Positions 27,792-39,295 of a stretch of 64,000 nt of DNA are shown here, one piece after another. The stretch is taken from NCBI GenBank assembly GCA_903845215.1, contig CAIMWI010000013.1, positions 1 to 64,000 of the forward strand. Direction: 5' to 3'. The notes below the pieces were generated by a model. It saw only the letters and a program-made list of their open reading frames with translations, had not been told where the DNA came from and searched no databases. The translations under genes were made by a program, and so were the position numbers. Position 1 is the first letter of the stretch, and the number at the start of each line of letters is the position of its first letter. Source of the stretch: an uncultured Rhodobacterales bacterium (GTDB lineage Bacteria; Pseudomonadota; Alphaproteobacteria; Rhodobacterales; Rhodobacteraceae).

Positions 27792-28994
27792 TTACAAATC
27801 CATCAACAAGCGGCGGGGGTCTTCCAGCGCTTCCTTGACGCGCACAAGGAAGGTCACAGCGCCTTTGCCATCAACAATGCGGTGGTCATACGACAGCGCC
27901 AGATACATCATCGGGCGGATCACAATCTGGCCCCCGACGACAACAGGACGGTCTTGGATCTTGTGCATCCCCAAGATGCCCGATTGCGGCGGGTTCAAGA
28001 TGGGCGAGGACATCAGCGAGCCGTAGACACCGCCGTTGGAAATGGTGAAAGACCCGCCCTGCATATCGGCCATGGTCAGCTTGTTGTCGCGCGCCCGCGC
28101 CCCCATTTCGGCGATTTTCTTTTCGATGCCCGCAAAGCTCATCTGATCGGCATCGCGCAGCACGGGCACGACCAGACCATTGGGCGTGCCCACGGCCACA
28201 CCCATGTGGACGTAGTTTTTATACACCACATCTTGCCCGTCGATTTCGGCATTCACCTCGGGGATTTCTTTGAGCGCGTGGATACAGGCTTTGACGAAGA
28301 ACGACATAAAGCCCAGCTTCACACCGTGCTTTTTCTCGAACACATCTTTGTAGGTGTTGCGCAGTTCCATCACGCCGGACATGTCGACCTCGTTATAGGT
28401 GGTCAGCATGGCTGCGGTGTTTTGCGCGTCTTTCAGGCGTTTGGCGATGGTGGCGCGCAGGCGGGTCATCTTGACGCGCTCTTCGCGCGCGGCATCGTCT
28501 GCCGGAATGGGCGCGCGGGGGATGGCGGCGGGCGCGGGGGCCGATGCTGCGGCAGCGGCGGGGGCGGCGGCGGCCTTGGCCACGTCTTCTTTCATGATGC
28601 GACCATCGCGGCCGGTACCGGTGACTTGGGCGGCAGTCAGGCCGGCTTCGACCATGGCTTTTTTGGCGGCGGGGGCGTCTTCGACGTCTTTGTCGGCGGG
28701 GGCCACGGGGGCCGCCACTGCGGGCGCGGCGGCTTTGGGGGCCACGGCCGCGGCGGTTGCACCTTCGGTCACAATGGCCAGACGCGCGCCTGCGGGCACG
28801 GTGGTGCCTTCTGGTGCTATGATTTCTAGCAAAACGCCGGCAACGGGGCTTGGCACTTCGACGGAAACCTTATCGGTTTCCAACTCGCACAGCATTTCGT
28901 CAACCTTGACCACATCGCCGGGCTTTTTGAACCAGGTCGAAACGGTGGCTTCGGTCACGCTTTCGCCCAAGGCGGGTACCATTACATCGGTCAT
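27792..28994 (-). CDS. sucB: 2-oxoglutarate dehydrogenase E2, dihydrolipoyl succinyltransferase
   Basis: 400-residue core of the OGDH complex; transfers the succinyl group from lipoyl-lysine to CoA. It has one lipoyl domain with Lys42 in ETDKVSVEV, an Ala/Pro linker, an E3-binding domain ([28 protein letters not shown] in pieces, about 120-145), and the catalytic domain ending in [13 protein letters not shown] with the active His/Asp. ATG 28994 is favoured: AGGAGGAG sits 6 nt upstream, whereas the ATG two codons earlier touches the ribosome site. It starts 13 nt after sucA. Confidence 0.96.
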   Translation of the reverse strand: MTDVMVPALGESVTEATVSTWFKKPGDVVKVDEMLCELETDKVSVEVPSPVAGVLLEIIAPEGTTVPAGARLAIVTEGATAAAVAPKAAAPAVAAPVAPADKDVEDAPAAKKAMVEAGLTAAQVTGTGRDGRIMKEDVAKAAAAPAAAAASAPAPAAIPRAPIPADDAAREERVKMTRLRATIAKRLKDAQNTAAMLTTYNEVDMSGVMELRNTYKDVFEKKHGVKLGFMSFFVKACIHALKEIPEVNAEIDGQDVVYKNYVHMGVAVGTPNGLVVPVLRDADQMSFAGIEKKIAEMGARARDNKLTMADMQGGSFTISNGGVYGSLMSSPILNPPQSGILGMHKIQDRPVVVGGQIVIRPMMYLALSYDHRIVDGKGAVTFLVRVKEALEDPRRLLMDL

Positions 28995-29007
28995 AACCAT
29001 CTCCTCC

Positions 29008-31953
29008 TCAGGCCAACGCGTCGTTGACGAGGGCTGTTTGTTCGGCTTTGTGTTTGCTGGCCAGACCCGTCGCGGGTGAGGCCGAGGCGATGCGCCCGGC
29101 ATAGCGCGGGCGGCTGAATTTCGCGCCAACCTTGACAAGCAGGGCTTCGATCTCGGGTTCGATAAAGGACCAAGCGCCGGCGTTTTTGGGTTCTTCCTGA
29201 CACCAGACGAATTCGGCGTTTTTAAAGCGGCCCAGTTCTTCGGTCAAAGGTACGGTCGGCACGGGGTAAAGCTGTTCGATGCGCATCAGATACACGTCCG
29301 ACAGCCCGCGCGCATCACGTTCGGCCAGAAGGTCGAAGTACACCTTGCCCGAGCACATGACCACGCGCTTTATCTTGTCATCGGCGGCGAGTTTCAGGGC
29401 CGAATGGCCCTTTTGCGCATCATCCCACAGCAGGCGGTGGAAGGTTGAGCCATCGGTGAAATCGGCGGCATCCGAGATGCACATCGGATGGCGCAGCAGC
29501 GACTTGGGTGTCATCAAGATCAGCGGCTTGCGGAAATCGCGGTGCATCTGGCGGCGCAGGATGTGGAAATAGTTGGCCGGTGTGGTGCAATTGGCCACGA
29601 TCCAGTTGTCATGCGCCGAGGATTGCAAGAAGCGTTCCAGACGTGCCGAGGAATGCTCTGGCCCTTGGCCTTCAAAGCCGTGCGGCAGCAGGCAAACAAG
29701 CCCCGACATGCGCAGCCATTTGCTTTCCCCCGAACACACGAACTGGTCGAACATGATCTGCGCGCCATTGGCAAAATCGCCAAACTGCGCTTCCCACATG
29801 GTCAAAGCGTTGGGTTCGGCCAAGGAATAGCCGTATTCAAAGCCCAAGACCGCATATTCCGACAGCATGGAATCGATGACTTCATAGCGCGCTTGGCCCG
29901 GGCGGATGTGGTTTAACGGGTAATGCCGCGCCTCGGTCACTTGGTCGATAAAGGCCGAGTGGCGCTGGCTAAAGGTGCCGCGCGTGCAATCTTGGCCCGA
30001 CAGACGCACAGGGAAACCTTCGGTCACCAGGCTGCCAAAGGCCAGCGCTTCGGCGGTGGCCCAATCAAAGCCTTGGCCTTTGGCGAACATGTCTTTCTTG
30101 GCGTCCAACTGGCGGGCGACGGTTTTATGCAGATCAAAGGCGTCGGGCACGCGGGTGAGGGCGGCGCCGATTTCAGCCATGGTTTCGGGTTTGATCCAGG
30201 TTTCACCGCGTTGGTAATGCTCTAGATCCTTGGGCTGCATATTCTTCCAGCGCCCGTCCAGCCAATCGGCCTTGTTGGGTTTATAGGATTTGCCGGCTTC
30301 GAATTCTGCGTTCAACTTGGCCTGAAAGGCGGCCTTCATATCTTCGATCTCGCCTTCGGGCATCAGGCCATCTTTAACCAGACGCTCGGCGTAGAGTTGC
30401 AAGGTGGTCTTTTGCTTGCGAATGCGGGTGTACATCGCCGGATTGGTGAACATGGGCTCGTCGCCCTCGTTATGGCCAAAGCGGCGGTAGCAGAAGATGT
30501 CGATGACCACGTCTTTGTGGAATTTCTGGCGGAATTCGGTGGCGACTTTGGCGGCGTGCACGACCGCTTCGGGATCATCGCCGTTGACGTGGAAAATCGG
30601 TGCTTCGACCATCAAAGCGATGTCGGTCGGATAGGGTGACGAGCGCGAATAGGACGGCGCGGTGGTAAAGCCGATCTGGTTGTTGACCACGATGTGAATC
30701 GTGCCACCCGTGCGGTGGCCTTTCAGCCCCGACAGGCCGAAACATTCGGCCACAACGCCTTGCCCGGCAAAGGCTGCATCGCCGTGCAACAGCACGGGCA
30801 TGGCCTGATGGCGTTCGGCATCGCCGATCTGGTCTTGCTTGGCGCGCACCTTGCCCAACACCACCGGATTGACCGCTTCAAGGTGCGAGGGGTTGGCGGT
30901 CAGCGACAGGTGCACCGAATTGCCATCAAAGATCCGGTCAGAGGACGCGCCAAGGTGATATTTCACATCCCCCGACCCGTCGACGTCTTCGGGCTTATAG
31001 CTGCCGCCTTGGAATTCGTGGAAGATCGCCTTGTAAGGCTTTTGCAGCACATTGGCCAAAACGTTCAGACGGCCCCGGTGGGGCATGCCAAAATTGATCT
31101 CGCGCAGGCCCAAACTGCCGCCGCGCTTAATGATCTGCTCCATCGCGGGGATCAAGGCCTCGGCCCCGTCAAGTCCGAAACGCTTGGTGCCCATGTATTT
31201 GATTTGCAGAAACTTTTCGTAACCTTCCGCTTCGACCAGCTTGTTAAGGATGGCTTTGCGCCCTTCGCGGGTAAAGCCGATTTCCTTGCCGTAGCCTTCG
31301 ATACGCTCTTTCAGCCATCCCGCCTGATCGGGGTCTGAAATGTGCATATATTGCAACGCAAAGGTGCCGCAGTAGGTGCGCTTTACGATTTCAACAATCT
31401 GGCGCATTGACGCCATTTCCAGCCCCAAAACCATGTCGATAAAAATCGGGCGGTCCATATCGGCATCGGTGAAGCCGTAAGAGGCGGGGTCAAGTTCGGG
31501 GTGGTGGCCCCGCTCGACAATGCCCAAGGGGTCAAGGTCAGCGGCAAGGTGGCCGCGAATGCGGTAGGCGCGGATCAGCATGATGGCGCGCACAGAATCC
31601 AGCACAGCGCGGCGCACTTGCGCGTCGGTCAGGGAAATGCCCTTTTCCGCCGCTTTTTCGGTGATTTTCTTGCCCGCAGATTTGGCTTCGGCGGGGTATT
31701 CACCCGTCATGGCCACGGTCAGATCATCAGTGGGCTGCGGCGGCCAATCGGCGCGCGCCCAGGAAGGCCCCGCCGCTTGGCGCTTTTGTTCCAGCCCGGA
31801 ATCGCCCAAAAGCCGGAAGAATTCGGCCCATTGACCATCGACCAAGGCAGGGTCCGTCGCATACCGCGCGGCCAGTTGGTCGACGTAATCGGCATTGGTC
31901 CCTTGCAAAAAGGACGAGGCGTGGAAGGCGGCGTTCGGGGTCTGTTCGGTCAT
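29008..31953 (-). CDS. sucA: 2-oxoglutarate dehydrogenase E1
   Basis: 981-residue thiamine-diphosphate enzyme that decarboxylates 2-oxoglutarate and succinylates the E2 lipoyl group. Present are the OGDH N-terminal peptide ([17 protein letters not shown]), [10 protein letters not shown], the ThDP/Mg loop [18 protein letters not shown]...NNQIGFTT, and the transketolase-like C-terminal part ([35 protein letters not shown] in pieces). Length and single-chain form are normal. An 11-bp GC hairpin lies in the 56-bp gap after sucD, so sucA levels may be adjusted separately from sucCD. Confidence 0.97.
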   Translation of the reverse strand: MTEQTPNAAFHASSFLQGTNADYVDQLAARYATDPALVDGQWAEFFRLLGDSGLEQKRQAAGPSWARADWPPQPTDDLTVAMTGEYPAEAKSAGKKITEKAAEKGISLTDAQVRRAVLDSVRAIMLIRAYRIRGHLAADLDPLGIVERGHHPELDPASYGFTDADMDRPIFIDMVLGLEMASMRQIVEIVKRTYCGTFALQYMHISDPDQAGWLKERIEGYGKEIGFTREGRKAILNKLVEAEGYEKFLQIKYMGTKRFGLDGAEALIPAMEQIIKRGGSLGLREINFGMPHRGRLNVLANVLQKPYKAIFHEFQGGSYKPEDVDGSGDVKYHLGASSDRIFDGNSVHLSLTANPSHLEAVNPVVLGKVRAKQDQIGDAERHQAMPVLLHGDAAFAGQGVVAECFGLSGLKGHRTGGTIHIVVNNQIGFTTAPSYSRSSPYPTDIALMVEAPIFHVNGDDPEAVVHAAKVATEFRQKFHKDVVIDIFCYRRFGHNEGDEPMFTNPAMYTRIRKQKTTLQLYAERLVKDGLMPEGEIEDMKAAFQAKLNAEFEAGKSYKPNKADWLDGRWKNMQPKDLEHYQRGETWIKPETMAEIGAALTRVPDAFDLHKTVARQLDAKKDMFAKGQGFDWATAEALAFGSLVTEGFPVRLSGQDCTRGTFSQRHSAFIDQVTEARHYPLNHIRPGQARYEVIDSMLSEYAVLGFEYGYSLAEPNALTMWEAQFGDFANGAQIMFDQFVCSGESKWLRMSGLVCLLPHGFEGQGPEHSSARLERFLQSSAHDNWIVANCTTPANYFHILRRQMHRDFRKPLILMTPKSLLRHPMCISDAADFTDGSTFHRLLWDDAQKGHSALKLAADDKIKRVVMCSGKVYFDLLAERDARGLSDVYLMRIEQLYPVPTVPLTEELGRFKNAEFVWCQEEPKNAGAWSFIEPEIEALLVKVGAKFSRPRYAGRIASASPATGLASKHKAEQTALVNDALA

Positions 31954-31976
31954 GATCAGGGCCTTTTGAAAATGCG

Positions 31977-32003
31977 CACAAGGGGGGCGGACCCCCCCTT
32001 GTG
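31977..32003 (-). terminator. Intercistronic hairpin between sucD and sucA
   Basis: A perfect 11-bp stem (CACAAGGGGGG, 31977-31987, pairing with 31993-32003) and a 5-nt loop. On the minus strand it is followed by CGCATTTTC and not an immediate U-run, so it is more likely an attenuator or mRNA-processing/stability element than a full terminator. It sits 7 nt after the sucD stop. Confidence 0.6.
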
Positions 32004-32009
32004 AAAAGG

Positions 32010-32894
32010 TTAGTGTCCCAAGGCTTTCATCACAGCTTCGCCCAAGGTCGCAGGGCTGTCGGCCACGATGATGCCGGCGGATTTCATCGCCTCGATCTTG
32101 CTGTCGGCATCGCCTTTGCCGCCGGCCACGATGGCACCGGCATGGCCCATGCGCCGACCGGTTGGCGCGGTGCGCCCCGCGATAAAGCCTGCCGTGGGTT
32201 TCCAGCGGCCGCGCTTTTTTTCGTCTTTCAGGAACTGGGCGGCGTCTTCTTCGGCAGCACCGCCGATTTCGCCGATCATGATGATCGAATGGGTGTCAGG
32301 GTCGGCCAAGAACATTTCTAGGATGTCGATATGCTCGCTGCCCTTGATCGGGTCGCCGCCAATGCCCACGGCTGAAGATTGGCCCAGCCCCACGTCGGTG
32401 GTTTGCTTGACCGCCTCATACGTCAGCGTGCCGGAACGAGAAACAACCCCGACCGACCCGCGCGAGAAGATCGAGCCGGGCATGATGCCGATCTTGCATT
32501 CGCCCGGAGTCATGACACCGGGGCAGTTCGGGCCGATCAGGCGGGATTTGGAATTGATCAACGCGCGCTTGACCTTCATCATATCCAGCACCGGAATGCC
32601 TTCGGTGATGCACACGATCAGCTCCATCTCGGCGTCGATGGCTTCCAGGATCGAGTCAGCCGCGAAGGGCGGGGGCACATAGATGACCGAGGCATTGGCC
32701 TGCGTGGCCTGACGGGCCTCGTGCACGCTGTCAAACACCGGCAGGTTCAGGTGGCTGGTGCCGCCTTTGCCGGGCGTCACACCGCCGACCATTTGCGTGC
32801 CATAGGCAATCGCCTGTTCTGAGTGGAAGGTGCCCTGCGAGCCGGTGAAGCCTTGGCAGATGACGCGGGTGGTTTTGTGGACGAGTACGGACAT
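32010..32894 (-). CDS. sucD: Succinyl-CoA synthetase alpha subunit
   Basis: 294 residues. It forms the CoA-binding and phospho-histidine subunit that makes ATP or GTP from succinyl-CoA. The CoA-binding start [16 protein letters not shown] (about 14-29), the [12 protein letters not shown] loop, and the active phospho-His251 in [10 protein letters not shown] are clear. It is separated from sucC by a methyltransferase gene, unlike the usual direct sucCD overlap, with only 14 bp to that gene. Confidence 0.97.
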   Translation of the reverse strand: MSVLVHKTTRVICQGFTGSQGTFHSEQAIAYGTQMVGGVTPGKGGTSHLNLPVFDSVHEARQATQANASVIYVPPPFAADSILEAIDAEMELIVCITEGIPVLDMMKVKRALINSKSRLIGPNCPGVMTPGECKIGIMPGSIFSRGSVGVVSRSGTLTYEAVKQTTDVGLGQSSAVGIGGDPIKGSEHIDILEMFLADPDTHSIIMIGEIGGAAEEDAAQFLKDEKKRGRWKPTAGFIAGRTAPTGRRMGHAGAIVAGGKGDADSKIEAMKSAGIIVADSPATLGEAVMKALGH

Positions 32895-32908
32895 AAGTCG
32901 CAGCCCTT

Positions 32909-33697
32909 TCAGGAGAGGCGTTGCAGCAGGGCATGGATGTTGTCATCCACCCAAAGGTTGGCATGGTTGACGAGTTTGGTCGAAAAGCCCGCTTTGGCCG
33001 CCATGGCGCGCAAGGAGGCGAAGGTGAAGTAGTTGACGTGGTCGGGATGGCGAAAACCACACCATTTGGCCCCCACCACCCGCCGGTTCAGCGAGCCGTA
33101 GTTCGGCACGCGGACATAGACTTTGCAATCAGGTTTCAGCACGCGATGAATGCCTTCCAGCACCCGCATCGGGTTGGCTTCATGCTCTAGATAGGAATGC
33201 AAGATCACGCCATCGAAAAAGGCCGGTTCAAACTGCCAGACGCCATCGGCACCCGCAGCCTTTAAACAATAGCCACCCCGCGCCCGCATCGCCGCATCGC
33301 TGCGGGCATGAAGGGCCGTGGAAAGTTCAATACCATAGGGCGTGATCGGGATCGCGGTCCTGATGCGGTCGCCGCAGCCTATGTCTAGAACTTTGCCTGC
33401 TCCAAACCATGCTGCGAATTTGGCATCACCGCGCTTACCGCCTGTCAACCCTAATGCCGCACGCAGACGGCGGTTTAGGCCGGAAAGGCCCGTGGAGCCA
33501 CCTTGCTTTTTCTTTTCGGCATAGGTCTTTTCCCAGGCGAAATCTTCCTCTAGCGCCGCGTAGGGCGGGGGATTGCGCAGGAAGACAAAGCCGCAGTTGC
33601 CGCATGCCACCACGTCCCAGTCCGCCGGTGCATAGGCCTCCAACCGACTGGAGCGGTCGGCTTGGCAGGCGGGGCAGGGGCGGTGCGGGGCGGTCAT
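32909..33697 (-). CDS. Class I SAM methyltransferase with N-terminal zinc ribbon, within the suc operon
   Basis: 262 residues. Cys8, Cys11, Cys32 and Cys35 form a zinc-ribbon-like start (CPAC...CGNC). The SAM-binding motif VLDIGCGD lies at 103-110 and a [21 protein letters not shown]-type motif later ([19 protein letters not shown]). This layout is common in methyltransferases acting on sugars, lipids or polysaccharides; the substrate here is unknown. It sits between sucC (76 bp) and sucD (14 bp) on the same strand, so it must be cotranscribed with succinyl-CoA synthetase. Confidence 0.8.
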   Translation of the reverse strand: MTAPHRPCPACQADRSSRLEAYAPADWDVVACGNCGFVFLRNPPPYAALEEDFAWEKTYAEKKKQGGSTGLSGLNRRLRAALGLTGGKRGDAKFAAWFGAGKVLDIGCGDRIRTAIPITPYGIELSTALHARSDAAMRARGGYCLKAAGADGVWQFEPAFFDGVILHSYLEHEANPMRVLEGIHRVLKPDCKVYVRVPNYGSLNRRVVGAKWCGFRHPDHVNYFTFASLRAMAAKAGFSTKLVNHANLWVDDNIHALLQRLS

Positions 33698-33773
33698 TTA
33701 AGATCCTTGGGGTGGATCGGCCGATGGCCGGTTTCGATTGCGGAGAGGATGGGCAAAGCGCACATCCCGCGTG

Positions 33774-34967
33774 TCATCCCTTCACGGCCTTGACGATCTT
33801 TTGTGCCGCATCTGACAGGTTGTCCGCCGCGATGACGTTCAGGCCAGAGTTGCGGATGATGTCTTTGCCCAGTTCCACATTGGTGCCTTCCAACCGCACC
33901 ACCAGCGGCACTTTTAGGCCAACTTCTTTGACCGCAGCAATCACGCCTTCGGCGATGATGTCACAGCGCATGATGCCGCCAAAGATATTGACCAAGATGC
34001 CTTTGACATTGGGGTCAGAGGTGATGATCTTGAACGCCTCGGTGACTTTTTCTTTGGTCGCCCCGCCGCCTACATCCAGAAAGTTGGCCGGTTCTGCGCC
34101 GTACAGTTTGATGATATCCATCGTGGCCATGGCCAGACCCGCCCCGTTGACCATGCAGCCAATCTCGCCATCCAGCGCGATATAGTTCAGGTCGAACTTC
34201 GAGGCGGCGAGTTCTTTGGCGTCTTCTTCCGTCTCGTCGCGCAGGGCGGCGATTTCGGGGTGGCGGAACATGGCGTTGCCGTCAAAGCTGATCTTGGCAT
34301 CAAGCAGCTTCAACCCGCCGTCTTTGAGCACGACGAAGGGGTTGATTTCTAGCATATCCATGTCTTTTTCGACAAACAGCCGGTACAGGTTTTTCACAAT
34401 GCCGACGCATTGCTTGACTTGGCCCCCTCTTAGCCCCAGCGCAAAGGCCACGCGGCGGCCGTGGTATTCAGAAAAACCAGCGGCGGGGTCGACCGAGAAG
34501 GACAGGATCTTTTCGGGGGTGTTATGCGCCACCTCTTCAATGCTCATCCCGCCTTCGGTCGAGCAGACGATGGAAATGCGCGAGGTGGAACGGTCGATCA
34601 GCAAGGCCAGATAGAATTCGCGGGCAATGTCGGAACCGTCTTCGATATAAATACGGTTGACTTGTTTGCCCTGCGGTCCGGTTTGCAGCGTCACAAGGGT
34701 GCGCCCCAGCATCTGACGGGAGAATTCCGCCGCCTCTTCGACCGAGCGCGCCAGCCGCACGCCGCCTTTTTCGCCGGCCTCGGACTCAAGAAAATGGCCC
34801 TTGCCACGGCCACCGGCATGGATTTGCGCCTTGACGACCCACAAAGGCCCATCCAATTCGCCTGCGGCGGTTTTGGCATCTTCGGCGCGTGTCACAAAAC
34901 GCCCGTCCGACACCGGAATGCCGTAACTGCGCAACAGGGCCTTGGCCTGATATTCGTGAATGTTCAT
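33774..34967 (-). CDS. sucC: Succinyl-CoA synthetase beta subunit
   Basis: 397 residues, the normal length. It has the ATP-grasp fold with the start [22 protein letters not shown], the nucleotide-site segment [20 protein letters not shown]-like [13 protein letters not shown], and the C-terminal [16 protein letters not shown] and [15 protein letters not shown] 34967 (MNIHEYQ) is the family start; the long upstream in-frame extension runs through the promoter region and is not coding. It is the first gene of the suc operon, with two TGTGATCACA sites 96-127 bp upstream. Confidence 0.97.
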   Translation of the reverse strand: MNIHEYQAKALLRSYGIPVSDGRFVTRAEDAKTAAGELDGPLWVVKAQIHAGGRGKGHFLESEAGEKGGVRLARSVEEAAEFSRQMLGRTLVTLQTGPQGKQVNRIYIEDGSDIAREFYLALLIDRSTSRISIVCSTEGGMSIEEVAHNTPEKILSFSVDPAAGFSEYHGRRVAFALGLRGGQVKQCVGIVKNLYRLFVEKDMDMLEINPFVVLKDGGLKLLDAKISFDGNAMFRHPEIAALRDETEEDAKELAASKFDLNYIALDGEIGCMVNGAGLAMATMDIIKLYGAEPANFLDVGGGATKEKVTEAFKIITSDPNVKGILVNIFGGIMRCDIIAEGVIAAVKEVGLKVPLVVRLEGTNVELGKDIIRNSGLNVIAADNLSDAAQKIVKAVKG

Positions 34968-35061
34968 CTTGCGCCCCGCTTGTGGTGGTTTTGCCAGCTT
35001 TTGGCACAGATTTTCGCAAGGGCAAATCACCAAAAACAAAAGGCGGCAGGAAAAGCGACAT

Positions 35062-35094
35062 TTGTGATCACAAGAAAAAAATCTGTGATCACAA
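35062..35094 (-). promoter_or_regulatory. Paired TGTGATCACA operators upstream of sucC
   Basis: Perfect 10-bp palindromes at 35063-35072 and 35084-35093, each extended as (C/T)TGTGATCACAA, 21 bp apart (two helical turns), in an AT-rich 157-bp gap. The same palindrome lies upstream of sdhC at 41723. The regulator is unidentified; a GntR/FCD-type or Crp/MarR-type dimer is possible. Confidence 0.75.
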
Positions 35095-35124
35095 TTCATA
35101 ATTCTGTAAGAAATAAGAGAAGGT

Positions 35125-35796
35125 TTAACAGGGCAGGGCGATGCAAAGCCGCTGGCCGCGCGGCAGGTAAGGGTCGGAAAGCTGGGCCGCAAAGCCTGCG
35201 GCATGGGTCGCGGCCAGCACATCCTTGGCCAGATGGTGATAGGGCGCGCGGTTTGGGTGGGTGACCACACCGTCAGGCTGGCGCAGGGCTGCGCTGGCTT
35301 GGGCGGCATCGGGGGCTAAAAAAACAGTGAAAAGCAGTTTTTGCAGGCTTGGGAACCTGCGGCGGATTTTGGGCAGGGCTTGTTGCAAAAACGTCAGGGG
35401 CAGGTGGGTGAAGACAGCGAAGGCGATGGCATAGTCGATGTCGGCGGGCAGGCCTGTAAAGTCAAAATCGGCATCTTCGATCAGATGATCGGGGCTGAGG
35501 CGCGCCTTGTCAGACAGTTCTTCTGCATACCCGCGCCGCATCAAGGCGCCAGACAGGTCGGTGGCCCAATAGTGATCGGGCAACAGATAGGGCACGACGC
35601 GGCAGCCAAGGCGCAGTGATCCGGCACCTATGTCCAGCAAGCGGTGGTGCGGATCAAGCCCTGCGGCGAGAAGAAGTTGCATCTGGACAAGCCCCGTCTC
35701 CTCCCACCGCCCGCCCACGATGTCGCGGTGGCGGCCCTGTGCCAAGGCTTGGTCGTAAAAGCCCGGCGCGTGGTAGGGGGATATTGGACGTGTCAC
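35125..35796 (-). CDS. Class I SAM-dependent methyltransferase
   Basis: 223-residue cytoplasmic methyltransferase with motif [13 protein letters not shown] (about 53-64), an acidic post-I region ([19 protein letters not shown]) and a later [13 protein letters not shown] motif. It resembles small-molecule or sugar methyltransferases; the substrate is unknown. It starts with GTG at 35796 overlapping the pepT stop (GTGA), so it is translationally coupled to pepT. It ends just before the sucC promoter region. Confidence 0.78.
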   Translation of the reverse strand: MTRPISPYHAPGFYDQALAQGRHRDIVGGRWEETGLVQMQLLLAAGLDPHHRLLDIGAGSLRLGCRVVPYLLPDHYWATDLSGALMRRGYAEELSDKARLSPDHLIEDADFDFTGLPADIDYAIAFAVFTHLPLTFLQQALPKIRRRFPSLQKLLFTVFLAPDAAQASAALRQPDGVVTHPNRAPYHHLAKDVLAATHAAGFAAQLSDPYLPRGQRLCIALPC

Positions 35797-37025
35797 TGTG
35801 CGGCCAGTTCGGCGATGGTCAGGCACAGCGTGGTGGCGACGGCCATATCCTGGACCGAGACCCATTCCAAAGGCCCATGAATTTCCTGCATGCCGGTGAA
35901 CAGATTGGGTGTGGGCAGGCCCATTTCGGTCAACCGCGACCCATCTGTGCCGCCACGAATGGGTTTTGAAACAGGGTCGATCCCCAAGGTGCGGCAGGCT
36001 TTTTGCGCCAATGTGACGGGGCGCATATCATTTTCCAGCCAATAGCGCATGTTGCGGTATTGCGGGCGGATCGTGACCTCGACCTTGGCACGCGGTTCTG
36101 TTGCGGCAATACTGGCGCAGATCTGGCGCAAGAGCGCGCCCTTTTCGGCCAGACCTTGGCGTTCAAAATCGCGCAGGATAAAGCGCAGCGTGGCTTCGGC
36201 GGCGGTGCCGGACATGTCGGTTAAGTGGATAAACCCTTCGCGGCCTTCGGTCACTTCGGGGCTCATCTTGGTCAGGGGCAGGGCGGTGATCAGGCCTGCG
36301 GCCAGATGCAACGCGTTGACCAGTTTGCCCTTGGCCCAGCCCGGATGGGCCGACACGCCGGTGATCTTGACCTGTGCGCCGTCGGCCGAGAAGCTTTCGT
36401 ATTCAATCTCGCCCAAACTGGACCCATCGAAGGTATAGGCAAAATCGGCCCCGATAGCGGCGGGCAGGCGTTTGTCGACGCCGCGGCCGATTTCCTCGTC
36501 TGGGGTGAAGGCGAGGCGGATTTTGGGGTGTTTGATATCAGGGTGGGTCAGCATATGGCCCGCGGCGGTCATCAAAATCGCCACACCTGCCTTGTCATCG
36601 CCGCCAAGCAACGTGGTGCCCGAGGCGGTGATGATCGTATGGCCCAGCTTTTTGCCCAGTTCGGGCGAGGTTTCGGGCGACAGGATCAAAGCGGGGGCAT
36701 CGGGAAAGCTGATGGCCCCGCCGTTATAGCCGCGATGGACGCGGGGTTTGACACCGCTGGCCGCAAAGGCGGGGGCAGTGTCGACATGGGCTAGAAAGCC
36801 AAGGGTCGGGCCTTGGGCTGTGGCGGGGATGGTGGCTAAAACCACGCCATAGTCGGTGAGGGTGACATCTTGCGCGCCCATGGCGGTGAGTTCATCGCGC
36901 AGCAGCGTCAGCATGCCAAATTGAGCTTGGGTCGAGGGGGACGTGGGGCTATCTTCGTCGCTTTGGCTGTCTATTGCGGCATAGCGGGTCAAGCGGGTTT
37001 CAAGTTCGGTATCAAATTGGGTCAT
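35793..37025 (-). CDS. pepT: Peptidase T (aminotripeptidase)
   Basis: 410-residue dizinc M20B peptidase that removes the N-terminal residue of tripeptides. Metal-site motifs are visible: GFLAHVDTAP (first His/Asp), LLGGDDKAGVAIL (bridging Asp), FTPDEEIGRGVD (catalytic Glu pair), and TFDGSSLGEIEYE and GGTDGSRLTEMGLPTPN near the end. It is followed with a 4-nt overlap by the methyltransferase. mdh lies upstream but has its own terminator, so pepT is probably a separate unit. Confidence 0.93.
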   Translation of the reverse strand: MTQFDTELETRLTRYAAIDSQSDEDSPTSPSTQAQFGMLTLLRDELTAMGAQDVTLTDYGVVLATIPATAQGPTLGFLAHVDTAPAFAASGVKPRVHRGYNGGAISFPDAPALILSPETSPELGKKLGHTIITASGTTLLGGDDKAGVAILMTAAGHMLTHPDIKHPKIRLAFTPDEEIGRGVDKRLPAAIGADFAYTFDGSSLGEIEYESFSADGAQVKITGVSAHPGWAKGKLVNALHLAAGLITALPLTKMSPEVTEGREGFIHLTDMSGTAAEATLRFILRDFERQGLAEKGALLRQICASIAATEPRAKVEVTIRPQYRNMRYWLENDMRPVTLAQKACRTLGIDPVSKPIRGGTDGSRLTEMGLPTPNLFTGMQEIHGPLEWVSVQDMAVATTLCLTIAELAAQ

Positions 37026-37101
37026 TGGGCCTCCGGATCAAGGCCAAATGTCGCGGGGGGGCGCGGGGAAGTCAACGCAGTGTAATGTTTCGCGCAAAGA
37101 A

Positions 37102-37200
37102 CGATTTTTCTGCGAAAAATCGGTTTGCTTGGCGAGGGTTCGCACCGATGAGGCTGGCGTCATGGCAGGTTGGTGGAAACGATTTTTCGCAGAAAAATCG
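37102..37200. repeat. Inverted pair of AT-rich palindromes
   Basis: CGATTTTTC-TGC-GAAAAATCG at 37102-37122 and CGATTTTTC-GCA-GAAAAATCG at 37180-37200. The loops are reverse complements, so the second copy is the first inverted; 57 bp lie between. The pair occupies the gap between mdh and pepT, which has no other gene. Confidence 0.85.
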
Positions 37201-37227
37201 GCGCTGAGCACAGGGCGCAGCGCCGAT
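37192..37227 (-). terminator. Intrinsic terminator of mdh
   Basis: On the minus strand ATCGGCGCTG pairs with CAGCGCCGAT (37218-37227 with 37197-37206; 10 bp, 11-nt loop) and runs straight into TTTTTC. It begins about 10 nt after the mdh stop. The T-tract is the arm of the adjacent palindromic repeat. Confidence 0.85.
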
Positions 37228-37236
37228 GGTTCAGGC

Positions 37237-38244
<1,008 letters not shown>

Positions 38245-38387
38245 TTAATCCCAAATCTTCGCACAGCACAAGAGTGCTGCAGCGCAGCAATGGCCTGCGG
38301 GATGGTAAGACGTGGATGATTGCGCTAGCAACGCAAAAAGCGCGCCAATATCCAAGGCCAAGGGGCTGCTGCCCCCCGGACCCCCCG

Positions 38388-38413
38388 CGAATATTTGGGC
38401 CAAGATAAAGGAG
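38388..38413. repeat. Dispersed intergenic repeat, copy E, supplying a ribosome site
   Basis: CGAATATTTGGGCCAAGATA followed by AAGGAG. The end of this copy (AAAGGAG, 38407-38413) is the Shine-Dalgarno sequence for the TSUP gene starting at 38422. It is closest to copy C. Confidence 0.6.
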
Positions 38414-38421
38414 CAGGCGAG

Positions 38422-39201
38422 ATGCAAGGCTGGGAATTTTGGACTGTTGCGGTGATTGCGGCCTTCTTAACCGGGGTCAGCAAAGGTGGTTTGCCTTTGG
38501 TGGGGGCCTTGGTCGTGCCCGTCATGTCACTGGCCATTTCGCCGGTGGCGGCTGCGGGGTTGATGTTGCCGGTTTATGTCGTGTCGGACTGGTTCGGGCT
38601 TTATGCGTACCGCAAGGAATTCGACAGACGGGTCTTGGCCATCGCCTGTGCGGGGATGACCATTGGGGTCGGGGTGGGCTGGTCGATTGCGCATTACATC
38701 TCGGAAGATTGGGTGACAGCGCTGGTCGGCACGATTGCCGTGGCCTTTTCGCTGAACACCTTACTGCGCAAGCCCAAGGCGGCATCCGAGCAAAGGGCCA
38801 CCGTGGCCAAGGGCATGTTTTGGTGCACGATCGCGGGATTTACCAGTTTCGTCAGCCACACCGGCGGCCCACCCTATCAAGTTTGGACCTTGCCTTTGGG
38901 GTTGCGCAAGGCAGTCTTTGCCGGCACTTCAACCATCGCCTTTGCCTATATCAACGCGGTCAAACTGGTGCCCTATTACTTTTTGGGCCAAATCACCCTG
39001 AGCAGTCTAAAGACAGCAGCGGTTTTGATGCCGGTGGCCGCAGGGTCGGTTTACCTTGGCGTTTGGGCTGTGCGGCGTTTGCCCGAAGCCTTGTTCTTTC
39101 GCATCGTGACATGGTCACTTTTGATCATTGGCGCAGATTTGATGGGGCGTGGGTTGACGGGGGTCGAACCCATCATGGCGTTGTTTGCGCAGTTTGGCTA
39201 A
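38422..39201 (+). CDS. TSUP (TauE/SafE) family permease
   Basis: 259-residue inner-membrane protein with about seven or eight hydrophobic segments. The N-terminal FLTGVSKGGLPLVGALVVPVMSL and the mid-protein SHTGGPPYQVWTLPL are the paired TSUP signatures. Family members export sulfite, sulfoacetate or related sulfur compounds, or act in taurine metabolism; the substrate is not given by the neighbours. ATG 38422 follows AAAGGAG with 8-nt spacing. Confidence 0.88.
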   Translation: MQGWEFWTVAVIAAFLTGVSKGGLPLVGALVVPVMSLAISPVAAAGLMLPVYVVSDWFGLYAYRKEFDRRVLAIACAGMTIGVGVGWSIAHYISEDWVTALVGTIAVAFSLNTLLRKPKAASEQRATVAKGMFWCTIAGFTSFVSHTGGPPYQVWTLPLGLRKAVFAGTSTIAFAYINAVKLVPYYFLGQITLSSLKTAAVLMPVAAGSVYLGVWAVRRLPEALFFRIVTWSLLIIGADLMGRGLTGVEPIMALFAQFG

Positions 39202-39295
39202 GGCTGAAGGGCATCAGGCTGTGGCTTTGGCCTAGGCCGGTGACCAAGATCAGCGCTGTGATGCCAAAAAAAAGGGCGCAGAGGGGAAGGTGCAT
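39173..39295 (-). CDS. Possible 40-residue small membrane protein
   Basis: A short reading frame on the minus strand that starts MHLPLCALFFGITALILVTG with AGGAAAG 8 nt upstream and one hydrophobic segment at about 4-20. Its last 9 codons overlap the end of the TSUP gene on the other strand. No homologue is known to me; it may be spurious. Confidence 0.25.
   Translation of the reverse strand: MHLPLCALFFGITALILVTGLGQSHSLMPFSLSQTAQTTP

Noticed and set aside
27687-28829. 380-codon plus-strand frame rich in Gly/His, antisense to sucB
   Set aside because: It is the shadow of the Ala/Pro linker and catalytic domain of sucB; low-complexity Gly runs mirror the Ala codons.
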